Assembly (NCBI GenBank): GCA_016178705.1 | Contig: JACOST010000028.1 | Location: forward strand, 130,951-194,950 | Direction: 5' to 3' | Length of the DNA: 64,000 bases | Source of the DNA: Deltaproteobacteria bacterium | GTDB taxonomy: Bacteria > Desulfobacterota > Binatia > HRBIN30 > JACQVA1 | Shown here: in pieces, positions 26,361 to 35,293 of the stretch | How the letters are laid out: every line of letters starts with the position of its first letter | Numbering within the stretch: position 1 is the stretch's first letter | Position numbers and translations under genes: made by a program | Notes under the pieces: model-generated | What the model saw: only the letters and a program-made list of their open reading frames with translations | Told to the model about the DNA's origin: nothing | Databases searched by the model: none

Positions 26361-27278
26361 TCAGTCGATGCGACTGGTCGATTTGAGCAGCGCACCGGTC
26401 TTGCTTTCGACCTTGCGCAGATCCTCTTCATGCTTGAGGACGAGGTTCAGCGTCTGTCGCACACCGGCGGCGTCCAGTTCCTTGATACCCAACGCGCGCA
26501 GCGCGCGTGCCCAATCGAGCGTCTCGGCGATGCTCGGCGCTTTGCGCAGATCGAGCTTGCGCAGGCTATTGACGAAGCGCGCCACCTGTTCACGCAGCTT
26601 GTCGTCGAGATCCGGGACTTTGAGGCGAATGATCTCGCGCTCGACCTCGATGCCGGGAAAATCGAGATAGAGATACAGACAGCGCCGCTTGAGTGCTTCG
26701 GACAACTCGCGGGCGCGGTTTGAAGTGAGCACGACCGCAGGCCGATTCACTGCGGTGACGGTGCCGAGTTCGGGAATACTGACCTGGAAGTCGCTCAGCA
26801 CCTCCAGCAGGAACGCTTCGAACTCTTCGTCGGCTTTGTCGATCTCGTCGATGAGCAGCACCACTTTGCGGGGTGCGGCGATCGCTCGCAGCAGCGGTCG
26901 TTCGAGCAGATAGTCACGGGAGAAGATGTGCGAGGTCACGTCTTCCCACGAGCGGTCTTGCTCGCGGTCGGCTTGAATGCGCAGCAGCTGCTTCTGGTAG
27001 TTCCACTCGTAGAGCGCCTTCGCTTCGTCGAGTCCTTCATAGCACTGCAAGCGGATCAGATCGGTGTGCAGGATCTCTGCGAGCACTTTGCCGATCTCGG
27101 TCTTGCCGGCGCCGGCGGGACCCTCGATGAGCAGTGGCTTCTCGAGCACCAGCAACAGGTACAGCGTGGTCTCCACCGCCGGTATCGTCAGGTAGCGGGC
27201 GCGTCGTAAGCCATCCTGGATCAACTCTGGCGTAATCTGCACGAGTGGAACTGTGCGGCTTTTTCGCACCGGCGTCAA
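26361..27278 (-). CDS. MoxR-family AAA+ ATPase
   Basis: 305 residues with Walker A GPAGAGKTE, Walker B VVLLIDEIDKADEEFEAFLLEVL, and the MoxR-type VLTSNRARELSEALKRRCLYLY sensor region. It is a chaperone-like ATPase that acts with a VWA protein, here the adjacent CoxE-like gene. The TTG at 27278 overlaps the DUF309 stop (TTGA). An alternative GTG at 27242 would begin VQITPELIQDGLRR, where family homology starts, so the first 12 residues are uncertain. Confidence 0.92.
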   Translation of the reverse strand: MTPVRKSRTVPLVQITPELIQDGLRRARYLTIPAVETTLYLLLVLEKPLLIEGPAGAGKTEIGKVLAEILHTDLIRLQCYEGLDEAKALYEWNYQKQLLRIQADREQDRSWEDVTSHIFSRDYLLERPLLRAIAAPRKVVLLIDEIDKADEEFEAFLLEVLSDFQVSIPELGTVTAVNRPAVVLTSNRARELSEALKRRCLYLYLDFPGIEVEREIIRLKVPDLDDKLREQVARFVNSLRKLDLRKAPSIAETLDWARALRALGIKELDAAGVRQTLNLVLKHEEDLRKVESKTGALLKSTSRID

Positions 27279-27634
27279 CGCCGAACGCGAATGCGCGGCA
27301 CCAGCCAGCGATCGATGAATCGCGGCTGCTGCAGCGTGCGCGATTCGAGATCGTCAAGATAGGCCTGGACCGCGTCGCACAACTCGTCAATCGCGACGCC
27401 GTCGTGTTCCGGACGCAGACCGTCGAGCGTCAGCAGCGTCTGACGCATGAGATTGAGCGCGCCGCGCCCACCACCGCGGTGGAAGAAGAGATGCATCGCG
27501 CCGCTCAGCATGAGCAGGCCCTTCGCCAGCAATTCATCGTGACCGCTGATCGTCGGCAAAATCGCCTCGAAGCCAGCCTGACTCTCGATGTAGTCGCCGC
27601 GGTTGAAGAGATCGATGGCGGCGCGCAGATCCAT
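27275..27634 (-). CDS. DUF309-type small helical protein
   Basis: 119 residues beginning MDLRAAIDLFNRGDYIESQAGFE, which fits the DUF309 pattern of an N-terminal NxGDYxEAHE-like helix, here with Ser-Gln in place of the usual acidic-His pair. LMLSGAMHLFFHRGGGRGALNLM is the second helix pair. Function unknown. It overlaps the moxR-like gene by four bases, so it probably belongs to that unit. The start codon is followed upstream by a family B array, with no Shine-Dalgarno sequence. Confidence 0.75.
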   Translation of the reverse strand: MDLRAAIDLFNRGDYIESQAGFEAILPTISGHDELLAKGLLMLSGAMHLFFHRGGGRGALNLMRQTLLTLDGLRPEHDGVAIDELCDAVQAYLDDLESRTLQQPRFIDRWLVPRIRVRR

Positions 27635-27639
27635 GAAGA

Positions 27640-27717
27640 CAGTAGGCAGTGGGCAGTAGGCAGTCGGCAGTCGGAGCGGACCAAACTGCCGACTGCCCCC
27701 TGCCTACTGCCGACCGT
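27640..27717. repeat. Heptamer hairpin array, family B
   Basis: TAGGCAG, TGGGCAG, TAGGCAG and TCGGCAG units (27640-27675) face inverted units CTGCCGA, CTGCCCC, CTGCCTA and CTGCCGA (27684-27717). The array fills the space from the thyX stop (27721) to the DUF309 ATG (27634). Confidence 0.87.
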
Positions 27718-27720
27718 CCT

Positions 27721-28530
27721 TCACAGTTGTTCCTGCTTCTCGACGACGTCGTATTCCTTTTCCGACAGGCCGCGCAGCGCCAGCTTGCCATGCTGCTGAT
27801 ACAGCTCGAAGAGTGCGGCCTTGTGCGGGCGGACTTTACCGAGCGGACACTTCGCCCAGTCTTCGTACGATTCGTCGCAATAGCCCATGCGCAGCTCGCC
27901 GCACTTGGGCTGGAGATACTGCGCCAGCTCGGGGATCGCTTTCTTGATCTCCAGCCGCATCAGCGCGACCATCTTGCGGATCTCCCACTGCGCGCGCACG
28001 CACAGGCGCAGGTCGGCGATGTGGAGCATCTCGGAGAAGTTCACCATCACTTGGAAATTCGTCGGCGCAGCGTTGGGCAGAACGAAGCGCGCATCTTCTG
28101 CGGGGATACCGGCCGCCAGCGCCTTGGTGTAGGTGGCGGAGATTTGCGCCGCCACTTGATCGAAATCGCTTGCCATCCCCGCGCGCTTCCACGACTCGGG
28201 CATGATGTACTCGAGCTTGTCTTCTTTGAAGCGCACGTAGCGCTGACTCTGCTGCTCGAAGCTGATGCCGATTCGATGGCGGACGAATTGGTGCGACAGC
28301 GAGCGCGATACCCCGTGAATGCCGAACCAAAACACCACCTGTTCGAGTGGCGACGCATGGCCGGTCTTCAGCCGTTCGGCGATGAACTGCCGAATACGTT
28401 CGCTGGTGATCGCGCCGCTGCGAATCTTCTCCCAAATCTCTGTCGGCGTGTCCGAGGAGTAACAGGTGCGATATGCCCCATAGAGCTTCTCGAACGGATC
28501 GGCCGCGACATCGATCAGTTTGACCTGCAT
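27721..28530 (-). CDS. thyX: Flavin-dependent thymidylate synthase
   Basis: 269 residues from ATG 28530, preceded by AGGAGGAGG. It makes dTMP from dUMP with FAD and methylenetetrahydrofolate. The ThyX signature is RHRIGISFEQQSQRYV; there are eight residues between RHR and the Ser rather than the usual seven. An extended C-terminal part has MGYCDESYEDWAKCPLGK. It is longer than minimal ThyX proteins (about 220-250). It lies 12 nt downstream of DUF1015. Confidence 0.93.
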   Translation of the reverse strand: MQVKLIDVAADPFEKLYGAYRTCYSSDTPTEIWEKIRSGAITSERIRQFIAERLKTGHASPLEQVVFWFGIHGVSRSLSHQFVRHRIGISFEQQSQRYVRFKEDKLEYIMPESWKRAGMASDFDQVAAQISATYTKALAAGIPAEDARFVLPNAAPTNFQVMVNFSEMLHIADLRLCVRAQWEIRKMVALMRLEIKKAIPELAQYLQPKCGELRMGYCDESYEDWAKCPLGKVRPHKAALFELYQQHGKLALRGLSEKEYDVVEKQEQL

Positions 28531-28542
28531 CACCCCTCCTCC

Positions 28543-29865
28543 TTACGCGCTGCGCGCGTCCTCGACCACACTCACCTGCACCTCACGCATGAGCGTGTGG
28601 AACACCAACCCCGTGAGCAGCTTCGGATAGAAGTACGTCGACTTCTGCGGCATGGTCTCCCCCGAGCGACACACGGCCTCCACCTGCGCCAGATCGGGCG
28701 GGCCGAGCAGGAACGCCACCTGGTCGATGCGCGCGTCGACGGCGTCGAAGGTTTCGCGAGTGTCGTGACAATATCGCAGTTGACCCGCGCGCGCGGCGGC
28801 GTCGGGGTCGAGGCCGAGCATACCGCGCAGAATGAGGCGATCGAGCAGCGTCACGTCGATGTGACGCACTTCCGGCGGCAACTCGGGAGCAATCTGGTCG
28901 ATGGCCGCGGCGCTACGCGGAGTAATTTCGTACAGCGCCGTAGCGTCGGCCAGCGCCACGCCGAAATGGCCGCGGCTTCCATTCGTGGCCAGCGCGGCCA
29001 GTAGACGGTCCTGACCTGCGGCCGAGCGCGGGAACTCATTGACGTGGAAGTTGCGGCTCAACGCGGCGAGGAACTCCTCCGAACGGAGCGCAACACCGCG
29101 CAGCAGACGATGCGTGGGCAGCACGAGCAGCCCCGGATCGTCCATGCTGCAGAGGTACATCATGATGAAGTTGGCGGGATCGTCGGGCATCAACCCGCCG
29201 CGCCCGTGCAGTCGATCGCGATAGGCGAGCGCGGTTTCGTAGCGATGGTGACCATCAGCGATGAAGATCGTCTGCGCGCCGAGCGTGCGCGTGATCGTGT
29301 CGAGTTGCGGTGAATTGCTGATGCGCCAGACGCGATGGCGCACGGCGAACTCGTCGGTGACGTCCATCGCCGGCGCGCCTCGCTCCGCGAGCTGACGGGC
29401 CTCGTCAAGGACGCGGCGTTGATCGGCATAGAGGCCGAAGATCGGGCTGAGATTGGTCTGACACGCCTCGATCAGCCGCATGCGATCTTCTTTCGGTCCC
29501 GACAACGTACGCTCGTGTGGCCTGATATGCCCCGAGCTGAACGGTTCGAGGCGGACCGTGCCGATGATGCCGGTGCGTACGAACTCGGTGTTGCCGTAGT
29601 GAAACGTTTGCCCGTACAGCCACAGCGCCGGCGTGTCGTCTTGCCGCAGTACGCCCGCATCCACCCATGCGCTCAGATGCGCCGCAGCCGAGCCGTAGCG
29701 ATCCGCGTCGCGATTCAAGATCAAGCGAATGACGTTGTGCGGATCGCGCGCGTAAAGCGCGTCACGATGAGCCTCGTCGATGACGTCGTAGGGCGGCGCG
29801 ACGACCTGAGAGAGTCGTACTCGACGGTCGTCGTAGCGCAGCGCGTGAAACGGGCGGAGATCCAT
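28543..29865 (-). CDS. DUF1015 family protein
   Basis: 440 residues. The opening DLRPFHALRYD and VVAPPYDVIDEAHRDALYARDPHNVIRL is diagnostic for DUF1015. The internal FIADGHHRYETALAYRDR carries a conserved Asp-Gly-His-His and resembles a phosphoesterase-like active site. The biochemical role is not established. The TGATG junction with tsaC suggests translational coupling. It lies in the alr-pur-tsaC-DUF1015-thyX string. Confidence 0.9.
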   Translation of the reverse strand: MDLRPFHALRYDDRRVRLSQVVAPPYDVIDEAHRDALYARDPHNVIRLILNRDADRYGSAAAHLSAWVDAGVLRQDDTPALWLYGQTFHYGNTEFVRTGIIGTVRLEPFSSGHIRPHERTLSGPKEDRMRLIEACQTNLSPIFGLYADQRRVLDEARQLAERGAPAMDVTDEFAVRHRVWRISNSPQLDTITRTLGAQTIFIADGHHRYETALAYRDRLHGRGGLMPDDPANFIMMYLCSMDDPGLLVLPTHRLLRGVALRSEEFLAALSRNFHVNEFPRSAAGQDRLLAALATNGSRGHFGVALADATALYEITPRSAAAIDQIAPELPPEVRHIDVTLLDRLILRGMLGLDPDAAARAGQLRYCHDTRETFDAVDARIDQVAFLLGPPDLAQVEAVCRSGETMPQKSTYFYPKLLTGLVFHTLMREVQVSVVEDARSA

Positions 29866-30497
29866 CACGCCGCCTCGGCGAGTGCGGCCTGCAAGGCGGC
29901 GATGGCGATCGCGCCTTCGCGCAGTACCCGCGGTTGATCGCCGGTGACATCGACGACCGTCGACGCCATTCCGCCCGGCAACCTGCCGCCATCGACGTAG
30001 CTCGCCACGCGATCACCGAAGTACGCGCGCGCCTGGGCGATCGTCGTCGGCGGTGTCTGGCCGGTCGGATTCGCGCTGGGAGTGGTGAGTGGACTGCCGA
30101 GCTTCTCCACCAAGGCGTTCGCGATTGGATGACTCGACCAGCGCACGCCGATGGTGCCGCTGCCAGCGGTGAGGATGTTCGACAGCGATGGGCGCGCCGT
30201 CATCACGAGCGTGAGCGGGCCGGGCCAGAAGCGCGCGATCAAGCGCCGCGCGAGCGGCGTGATACGTGCCGCGACCGTATTCAGCATCGCGTTCCCCACG
30301 ATCAGCACCGAGATGGGTTTGTGGTCAGCGCGAACCTTGAGGGCCACGAGGGCGTCGAGCGCCGCGGGGTTGCTGGTGTCCGCCCCGAGGCCGTAGAGCG
30401 TTTCGGTGGGATAGACGATCAGCGCGCCCCGCTGCAATGCCGCCGCGGCGGCGGCGATCGCAGTACTATCGGCTGCGCTGTTGAGCGAGTCGCGCAT
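29865..30497 (-). CDS. tsaC: L-threonylcarbamoyladenylate synthase (TsaC/Sua5/YrdC)
   Basis: 210 residues. YrdC-domain motifs are VYPTETLYGLGAD, a KxRADHKPISVLI stretch and SPLTTPSANPTGQ. It makes threonylcarbamoyl-AMP for the t6A37 modification of ANN-decoding tRNAs. It is short, without the Sua5 C-terminal domain, as in bacterial TsaC. ATG 30497 lies 32 bp inside the 3' end of purE. A longer reading upstream has no family homology. Confidence 0.9.
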   Translation of the reverse strand: MRDSLNSAADSTAIAAAAAALQRGALIVYPTETLYGLGADTSNPAALDALVALKVRADHKPISVLIVGNAMLNTVAARITPLARRLIARFWPGPLTLVMTARPSLSNILTAGSGTIGVRWSSHPIANALVEKLGSPLTTPSANPTGQTPPTTIAQARAYFGDRVASYVDGGRLPGGMASTVVDVTGDQPRVLREGAIAIAALQAALAEAA

Positions 30498-30990
30498 TTT
30501 TTTCCTCGACCTGGCGGCCCAGTTCGGTTTTGAATTCATCGAGCCGCTTGGCCAACGCGGCATCACTGAGGGCGAGAATTTGTGCCGCGAGGATCGCGGC
30601 ATTCTCTGCACCAGACTTGCCGATGGCAACGGTGGCGACCGGGACGCCAGCCGGCATCTGAACGGTGGCGAGCAACGCATCAAGTCCGCGCAGGCCAGTG
30701 GCGTCGAGCGGTACGCCGATCACCGGGAGCGTCGTGTGCGCCGCGACCACTCCGGCGAGGTGCGCTGCGGCGCCGGCGCCGGCGATGATGACCTGCAACC
30801 CGCGCTCACGCGCTCCGGTTGCATAGGCCGCCGTCTTTCCCGGCGCACGATGGGCCGAGATGACCTGGACTTCGTACGCGACGCCGAAAGTCTCCAGGCG
30901 ACTGGCGGCCGCCGACATGACCTCCCAATCGCTGTCGCTGCCCATCACAATACCGACCTTGAGATCGCCTCGGGGATCGCCTTGCTTCAT
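30466..30990 (-). CDS. purE: N5-carboxyaminoimidazole ribonucleotide mutase
   Basis: 174 residues of class I Pur[48 protein letters not shown] and [16 protein letters not shown]. It moves the carboxylate of N5-CAIR to C4 in purine synthesis and needs PurK, which is not in this window. It overlaps the purD stop by four bases and the tsaC start by 32. Confidence 0.95.
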   Translation of the reverse strand: MKQGDPRGDLKVGIVMGSDSDWEVMSAAASRLETFGVAYEVQVISAHRAPGKTAAYATGARERGLQVIIAGAGAAAHLAGVVAAHTTLPVIGVPLDATGLRGLDALLATVQMPAGVPVATVAIGKSGAENAAILAAQILALSDAALAKRLDEFKTELGRQVEEKNARLAQQRSR

Positions 30991-32279
30991 TTGCTCGCTC
31001 CGCCGCTTGACCGCTCCAGTGCCCGCCGCCCGATGTCACGGCGATAGTACATTCCGTCCCACTCGATCTGCTTGACCGCACGGTACGCCTCCGCGACCGC
31101 GGCCGCAATGTCGCTGCCCAACGCCGTGACACCCAACACACGACCGCCGTTGGTGACGATGTCGCCGTTGCGCGTCGCGGTACCGGAGTGGAAGACCACG
31201 CCGTCGCGCCAGCCGCGCAACCGATCGAGACCGAGAATCGATTGGCCCTTGCTGTAGGTGCCGGGATAGCCGTCGGCGGCCAGGACGACGCATGCCGCCG
31301 CTCGCGTGTCCCATTCCAATGCGATGTCCGCCAGCCGATTGTCCACCACCGCCTCCAGTACCGTCAGCAGATCACTCTTGAGTCGCAGCAGCAACGCCTG
31401 ACACTCGGGATCGCCGAAGCGCGCGTTGAACTCCAACACCTTGGGTGATCCGTTGTGGATCATGAGCCCGGCGTACAGCACGCCCTTGTACACGATGCCG
31501 CGCTCGCGCAGGCCGGTGACGATCGGGGTCATCACCTCGCGCATGATGCGGTCGTGCAGCTGGGCTGAAACGATCGGCGCCGGAGAGTAGGCGCCCATGC
31601 CGCCGGTGTTCGGGCCGGTGTCGCCATCGCCGATGCGCTTGTGGTCCTGCGATGAGGCCAGCGGCAACACAGTCTGGCCATCGGTGATGGCCATGAACGA
31701 GACTTCCTCGCCTTCGAGAAATTCTTCGATGACGACGCGGTTACCGGCGTCGCCGAAAATCTTACCGCGCATGATCTCGCTGACCGCATCTTCAGCGTCT
31801 TTCACGGATTGGCAAATGATGACGCCCTTGCCGGCGGCGAGGCCGTCGGCCTTTACTACAATTGGTGCTCCGACTTCGTGGATGTATCGCACAGCTTCGT
31901 CGATTTCGGTGAAGCTGCCGAAGAACCCAGTCGGGATGTGGCAGCGCCGCATCAGGTCTTTAGTGAACGCTTTGCTGCCTTCGAGTTGAGCGCCCGCACG
32001 GGTAGGGCCGAACACGCGCAGGCCGTGGCGCTCAAACTCATCGACGATGCCGAGGGTGAGGGGCAGCTCGGGGCCGGGGATGGTCAGATCGATCCGTTGC
32101 GCGCGCGCGAATGCAAGCAGGGCCGGAATGTCGTCGGCGGCAATCGGAAGCAGTTCCGCCAGCGCGCCGATGCCGGCGTTGCCGGGCGCGCAGTAGATCC
32201 GGCGGACGCGCGGCGACTGGCGCAACTTCCACACCAAGGCGTGCTCGCGGCCACCGCCGCCGATGACGAGGAGGTTCAT
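30987..32279 (-). CDS. purD: Phosphoribosylamine-glycine ligase (GAR synthetase)
   Basis: 430 residues of the ATP-grasp family. It opens MNLLVIGGGGREHALVWKL, has the ATP-grasp segment APIVVKADGLAAGKGVI, the metal site LEFNARFGDPECQALL, and the family-typical TGGMGAYSPAP. It joins phosphoribosylamine and glycine. The length is normal. Gene order is purH, 19-nt gap, purD, then purE overlapping by four bases. Confidence 0.97.
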   Translation of the reverse strand: MNLLVIGGGGREHALVWKLRQSPRVRRIYCAPGNAGIGALAELLPIAADDIPALLAFARAQRIDLTIPGPELPLTLGIVDEFERHGLRVFGPTRAGAQLEGSKAFTKDLMRRCHIPTGFFGSFTEIDEAVRYIHEVGAPIVVKADGLAAGKGVIICQSVKDAEDAVSEIMRGKIFGDAGNRVVIEEFLEGEEVSFMAITDGQTVLPLASSQDHKRIGDGDTGPNTGGMGAYSPAPIVSAQLHDRIMREVMTPIVTGLRERGIVYKGVLYAGLMIHNGSPKVLEFNARFGDPECQALLLRLKSDLLTVLEAVVDNRLADIALEWDTRAAACVVLAADGYPGTYSKGQSILGLDRLRGWRDGVVFHSGTATRNGDIVTNGGRVLGVTALGSDIAAAVAEAYRAVKQIEWDGMYYRRDIGRRALERSSGGASK

Positions 32280-32298
32280 TGTTTCGCAGACGCGCGAT

Positions 32299-33846
32299 CT
32301 AGTGCTTGAAGTGGCGGACGCCGGTGAAGACCATCGCCATGTTGCGGTGATCAGCGAGGGCGATCACTTCGTCGTCGCGCGTACTGCCGCCGGGCTGGAT
32401 CAGTGCAACCGCGCCGGCATCCGCCGCGGCTTCGACGCCGTCGGGAAACGGGAAGAACGCTTCACTGGCGACCACCGAGCCGCTCAGGTCGATGCCGAGG
32501 CGCTGCGCCCGCGCAACCGCCAAGCGCACGGGATCGACGCGCGAGGTTTGTCCGCCACCGACGGCGAGCGTGCGATCGTCGGTGCAGAACACGACGGCGT
32601 TCGACTTGATGTGTTTCGCGATCGGCAGACCGAACGCCATCGCCCGCAGTTCCGTCGCCGTGGGCTTGCGCTTGGTGACGATCTTGCCCTCGGCAGGATT
32701 CTCCATGGCGAGATCGGGATCTTGCACCAGGAGGCCGCCGAACACGCGCTTCAAGTCGCGCTCGCTGCGATTGATTCGGTCGGCGTGCCACAACATGAGT
32801 CGGCGGTTCTTCTTCTTGCGCAGCAGTTCGAGGGCAGCGGGATCGAACGCGGGAGCGATGAGGACCTCGCTGAAGATCTCATCGACCACCTTGGCCAGCG
32901 CGAGGCTCCAACGCTGGTTGGTGATGATGATGCCGCCGAAGGGTGAATCGGGATCGGTGATATACGCCTTCTGGTACGCTTCGGCATCGGTGGCCGCGGT
33001 GGCGACGCCGCACGGTGTGTTGTGCTTGAGAATGGCGACGATCGGCTGCGGAGTACCGGGAAACTCCAGCATCAGTTGCATCGCCGCGTTGATGTCGACG
33101 ATGTTGTTGAACGACAGCTCCTTGCCGTGGAGCTGCTCAGTGATGCGGAGGAAGTCGCCGTAGAGGGCGCCCTGCTGATGCGGGTTCTCGCCGTAGCGCA
33201 GATCCTGCGCCTTGTGGAGTTGCAAGTGCAGCGTCTCGCCGAACGGACTCTCTCCGCCGCGGGCGCCGAGGTAGTCGCTGATCGCGCCATCGTAGCGTGC
33301 GGTAGCCTGAAAGGCCTTCTTGGCGAGGCGAAAGTTCGTCGTCGCGCTCACGCTGCCATGGTTGGCGCGCAGCTCGTCGAGCACGGTGCGGTAGTCGGCC
33401 GGGTCGACGATCACCGTCACGTCATGGTGATTCTTGGCGGCGGAGCGCAGCATCGACGGACCGCCGATGTCGATGTTTTCGATCGCGTCCTCCAGCGTGC
33501 AGTTCGGTTTCGCCACCGTGGCCTCGAACGGGTAGAGATTCACCACCACCATGTCGATCGGTTGGATCGCGTTGGCGGTCATTTGTTGACGATGACTCTC
33601 TACATCGCGGCGACCGAGCAGACCGCCGTGAATCTTCGGGTGCAGCGTCTTGACGCGGCCGTCGAGGATCTCCGGCGAACCGGTGTAGTTGCTGACGGCG
33701 ACCACCGGAATACCGCCGTCGGCGAGCGCCTTCGCGGTGCCGCCGGTGGAGAGAATCTCGACTCCGAAGCCGTGCAACTCGCGGACGAAGTCGATCAGTC
33801 CGCTCTTGTCGCTGACGCTCACCAGTGCGCGTGCAATCTTGCTCAT
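32299..33846 (-). CDS. purH: Bifunctional AICAR transformylase / IMP cyclohydrolase
   Basis: 515 residues. The N-terminal IMP cyclohydrolase domain has ALVSVSDKSGLIDF, EILSTGGTAKAL and DIGGPSMLRSAAKNH. The C-terminal transformylase domain has the catalytic Lys-His in LKHNTPCGVA, then PFGGII and the final ARDDEVIALADHRNMAMVFTG-type end (here TRDDEV...VRHFKH). It catalyses the last two purine steps. The ATG overlaps the alr stop by four bases. Confidence 0.97.
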   Translation of the reverse strand: MSKIARALVSVSDKSGLIDFVRELHGFGVEILSTGGTAKALADGGIPVVAVSNYTGSPEILDGRVKTLHPKIHGGLLGRRDVESHRQQMTANAIQPIDMVVVNLYPFEATVAKPNCTLEDAIENIDIGGPSMLRSAAKNHHDVTVIVDPADYRTVLDELRANHGSVSATTNFRLAKKAFQATARYDGAISDYLGARGGESPFGETLHLQLHKAQDLRYGENPHQQGALYGDFLRITEQLHGKELSFNNIVDINAAMQLMLEFPGTPQPIVAILKHNTPCGVATAATDAEAYQKAYITDPDSPFGGIIITNQRWSLALAKVVDEIFSEVLIAPAFDPAALELLRKKKNRRLMLWHADRINRSERDLKRVFGGLLVQDPDLAMENPAEGKIVTKRKPTATELRAMAFGLPIAKHIKSNAVVFCTDDRTLAVGGGQTSRVDPVRLAVARAQRLGIDLSGSVVASEAFFPFPDGVEAAADAGAVALIQPGGSTRDDEVIALADHRNMAMVFTGVRHFKH

Positions 33847-34979
33847 GCGTTCCTCCCCACCTCGTCATCGTGCAGCACCCGCGTCACGCGTTTGCCAAGT
33901 CGGGTGAGCACTTCATATGCAATCGAATCCTGCCAGCCGGCCACTTCTTCCACGCTGATGCGCGCATCGCCCTGGGTACCCCAGAGCACGACCTCATCGT
34001 GCGGCTCGACCCCGGCGACATCGGTCACGTCGATCAGCGTGAGATCCATGCACACCAGGCCGACGATGGGCGCGCGTTGTCCGCGCACCAGCACGAAGCC
34101 GCGATTCGACAGCCGGCGATCGTAGCCGTCGGCATAGCCGATTGGGATTGTTGCGATGCGGCTCGGGCGTCGGGTGATGAACGTCTGCCCGTAGCTCAGC
34201 GGTCGCTCGGCGGCGACGGACTTGAGTTGAATGATGCGGGTCACCAGTCGCATCGCCGGTGCGAGCGCGACCGGACAGTCCGCCATCGGTGCGATGCCGT
34301 AGAGCGCGACCCCTGGGCGTACCATTGTAAAGTGGGACGTGGGCTGGACGAGTGCGCCGGTACTGTTGGCCAGGTGAACAAACGCGGGCCGCACGCCCGC
34401 AGCCACGGCGGTAGCCAACGCCTGTTGGAATTGTTGGAGCTGGAAGGCGTAGATCTCGTCATCGCTGAGGTTCGCGTTGGCGAAGTGCGAGAAGATGCCG
34501 GCCACGACGATTTCGGGCGCGCCGCGCAGGTCTTCGAGCAGCGCCGGCAGCTCCGACGGCGTCACTCCCAAGCGACCCATCCCGGTATCGACTTTCAAGT
34601 GCACGGTGAGCTGCCGCCCGCGCAGTGCGGCACGCCACTCGGCGAGCATGCTGCGATCGACGAGGGCGACGCTGAGTTGATGGGTCAGCACGGCTTCGAG
34701 TTGCGATCCCATCGCGCCGGCGAGCACCAAGATCGGCTTGCGGACACCTACGGTCCGCAGCTCGATGGCTTCCTCGACCGTGGCGACACCGAAGGCCTCG
34801 ACGCCCGGTTCGAGCAGCGGCGCGACCAGCGCGGCGCCGTGCCCGTAGGCGTCGGCCTTCACTACCGCGAGCAGCGCCACATTGGCGTGCGCCAGCCCGT
34901 TGCGGATGGCCGCGAGATTGTGACGCAATGCCGCTCCATCGATCTGCGCTACCGTGGGGCGACCGGTACTGACATGCAT
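33843..34979 (-). CDS. alr: Alanine racemase
   Basis: 378 residues from ATG 34979. It is PLP-dependent, with the Schiff-base lysine in AVVKADAYGHGA, the TKVDTGMGRLG-like block KVDTGMGRLGV, and the catalytic Tyr region ALYGIAP. It supplies D-alanine for peptidoglycan. It heads the minus-strand alr-pur string and overlaps purH by four bases. It is divergent from thiS with an 80-bp gap. Confidence 0.95.
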   Translation of the reverse strand: MHVSTGRPTVAQIDGAALRHNLAAIRNGLAHANVALLAVVKADAYGHGAALVAPLLEPGVEAFGVATVEEAIELRTVGVRKPILVLAGAMGSQLEAVLTHQLSVALVDRSMLAEWRAALRGRQLTVHLKVDTGMGRLGVTPSELPALLEDLRGAPEIVVAGIFSHFANANLSDDEIYAFQLQQFQQALATAVAAGVRPAFVHLANSTGALVQPTSHFTMVRPGVALYGIAPMADCPVALAPAMRLVTRIIQLKSVAAERPLSYGQTFITRRPSRIATIPIGYADGYDRRLSNRGFVLVRGQRAPIVGLVCMDLTLIDVTDVAGVEPHDEVVLWGTQGDARISVEEVAGWQDSIAYEVLTRLGKRVTRVLHDDEVGRNA

Positions 34980-35059
34980 TGGAGTACGTGACGAGTGCGC
35001 TTGCGCTACCAAATGCTTCCCAGGTTGTAAAGGTCGTTTGAAGCGTCTATCTTTTCCCC

Positions 35060-35260
35060 GTGCGTGTGACAGTGAACGGAGAACCGCACGACCTTCCCGC
35101 AACGATGACAGTGGCCGATTTAGTGGCGGATCTCGCACTCAGCCAGCGCCGCATCGCCGTCGAAGTGAATTGCGATATCGTGCCGCGAGAGCGTTACGCC
35201 ACACACCCCTTACGCGACGGCGACGCGGTCGAGATCGTCCACTTCATTGGTGGCGGGTGA
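35060..35260 (+). CDS. thiS: Sulfur carrier protein ThiS
   Basis: 66 residues from a GTG start. Ubiquitin-like beta-grasp, starting VRVTVNGEPHDLP and ending HFIGGG, the Gly-Gly tail that becomes the thiocarboxylate. It donates sulfur to ThiG in thiazole synthesis. It lies 33 nt before thiG. The 80-bp upstream gap shows no TPP riboswitch. Confidence 0.93.
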   Translation: MRVTVNGEPHDLPATMTVADLVADLALSQRRIAVEVNCDIVPRERYATHPLRDGDAVEIVHFIGGG

Positions 35261-35293
35261 CACGGAGGCATGACGGGACATGGAGACGAGCCA

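Noticed and set aside
34980-35059. TPP riboswitch upstream of thiS
   Set aside because: The 80-bp gap has no recognisable thi-box helices or CUGAGA segment.
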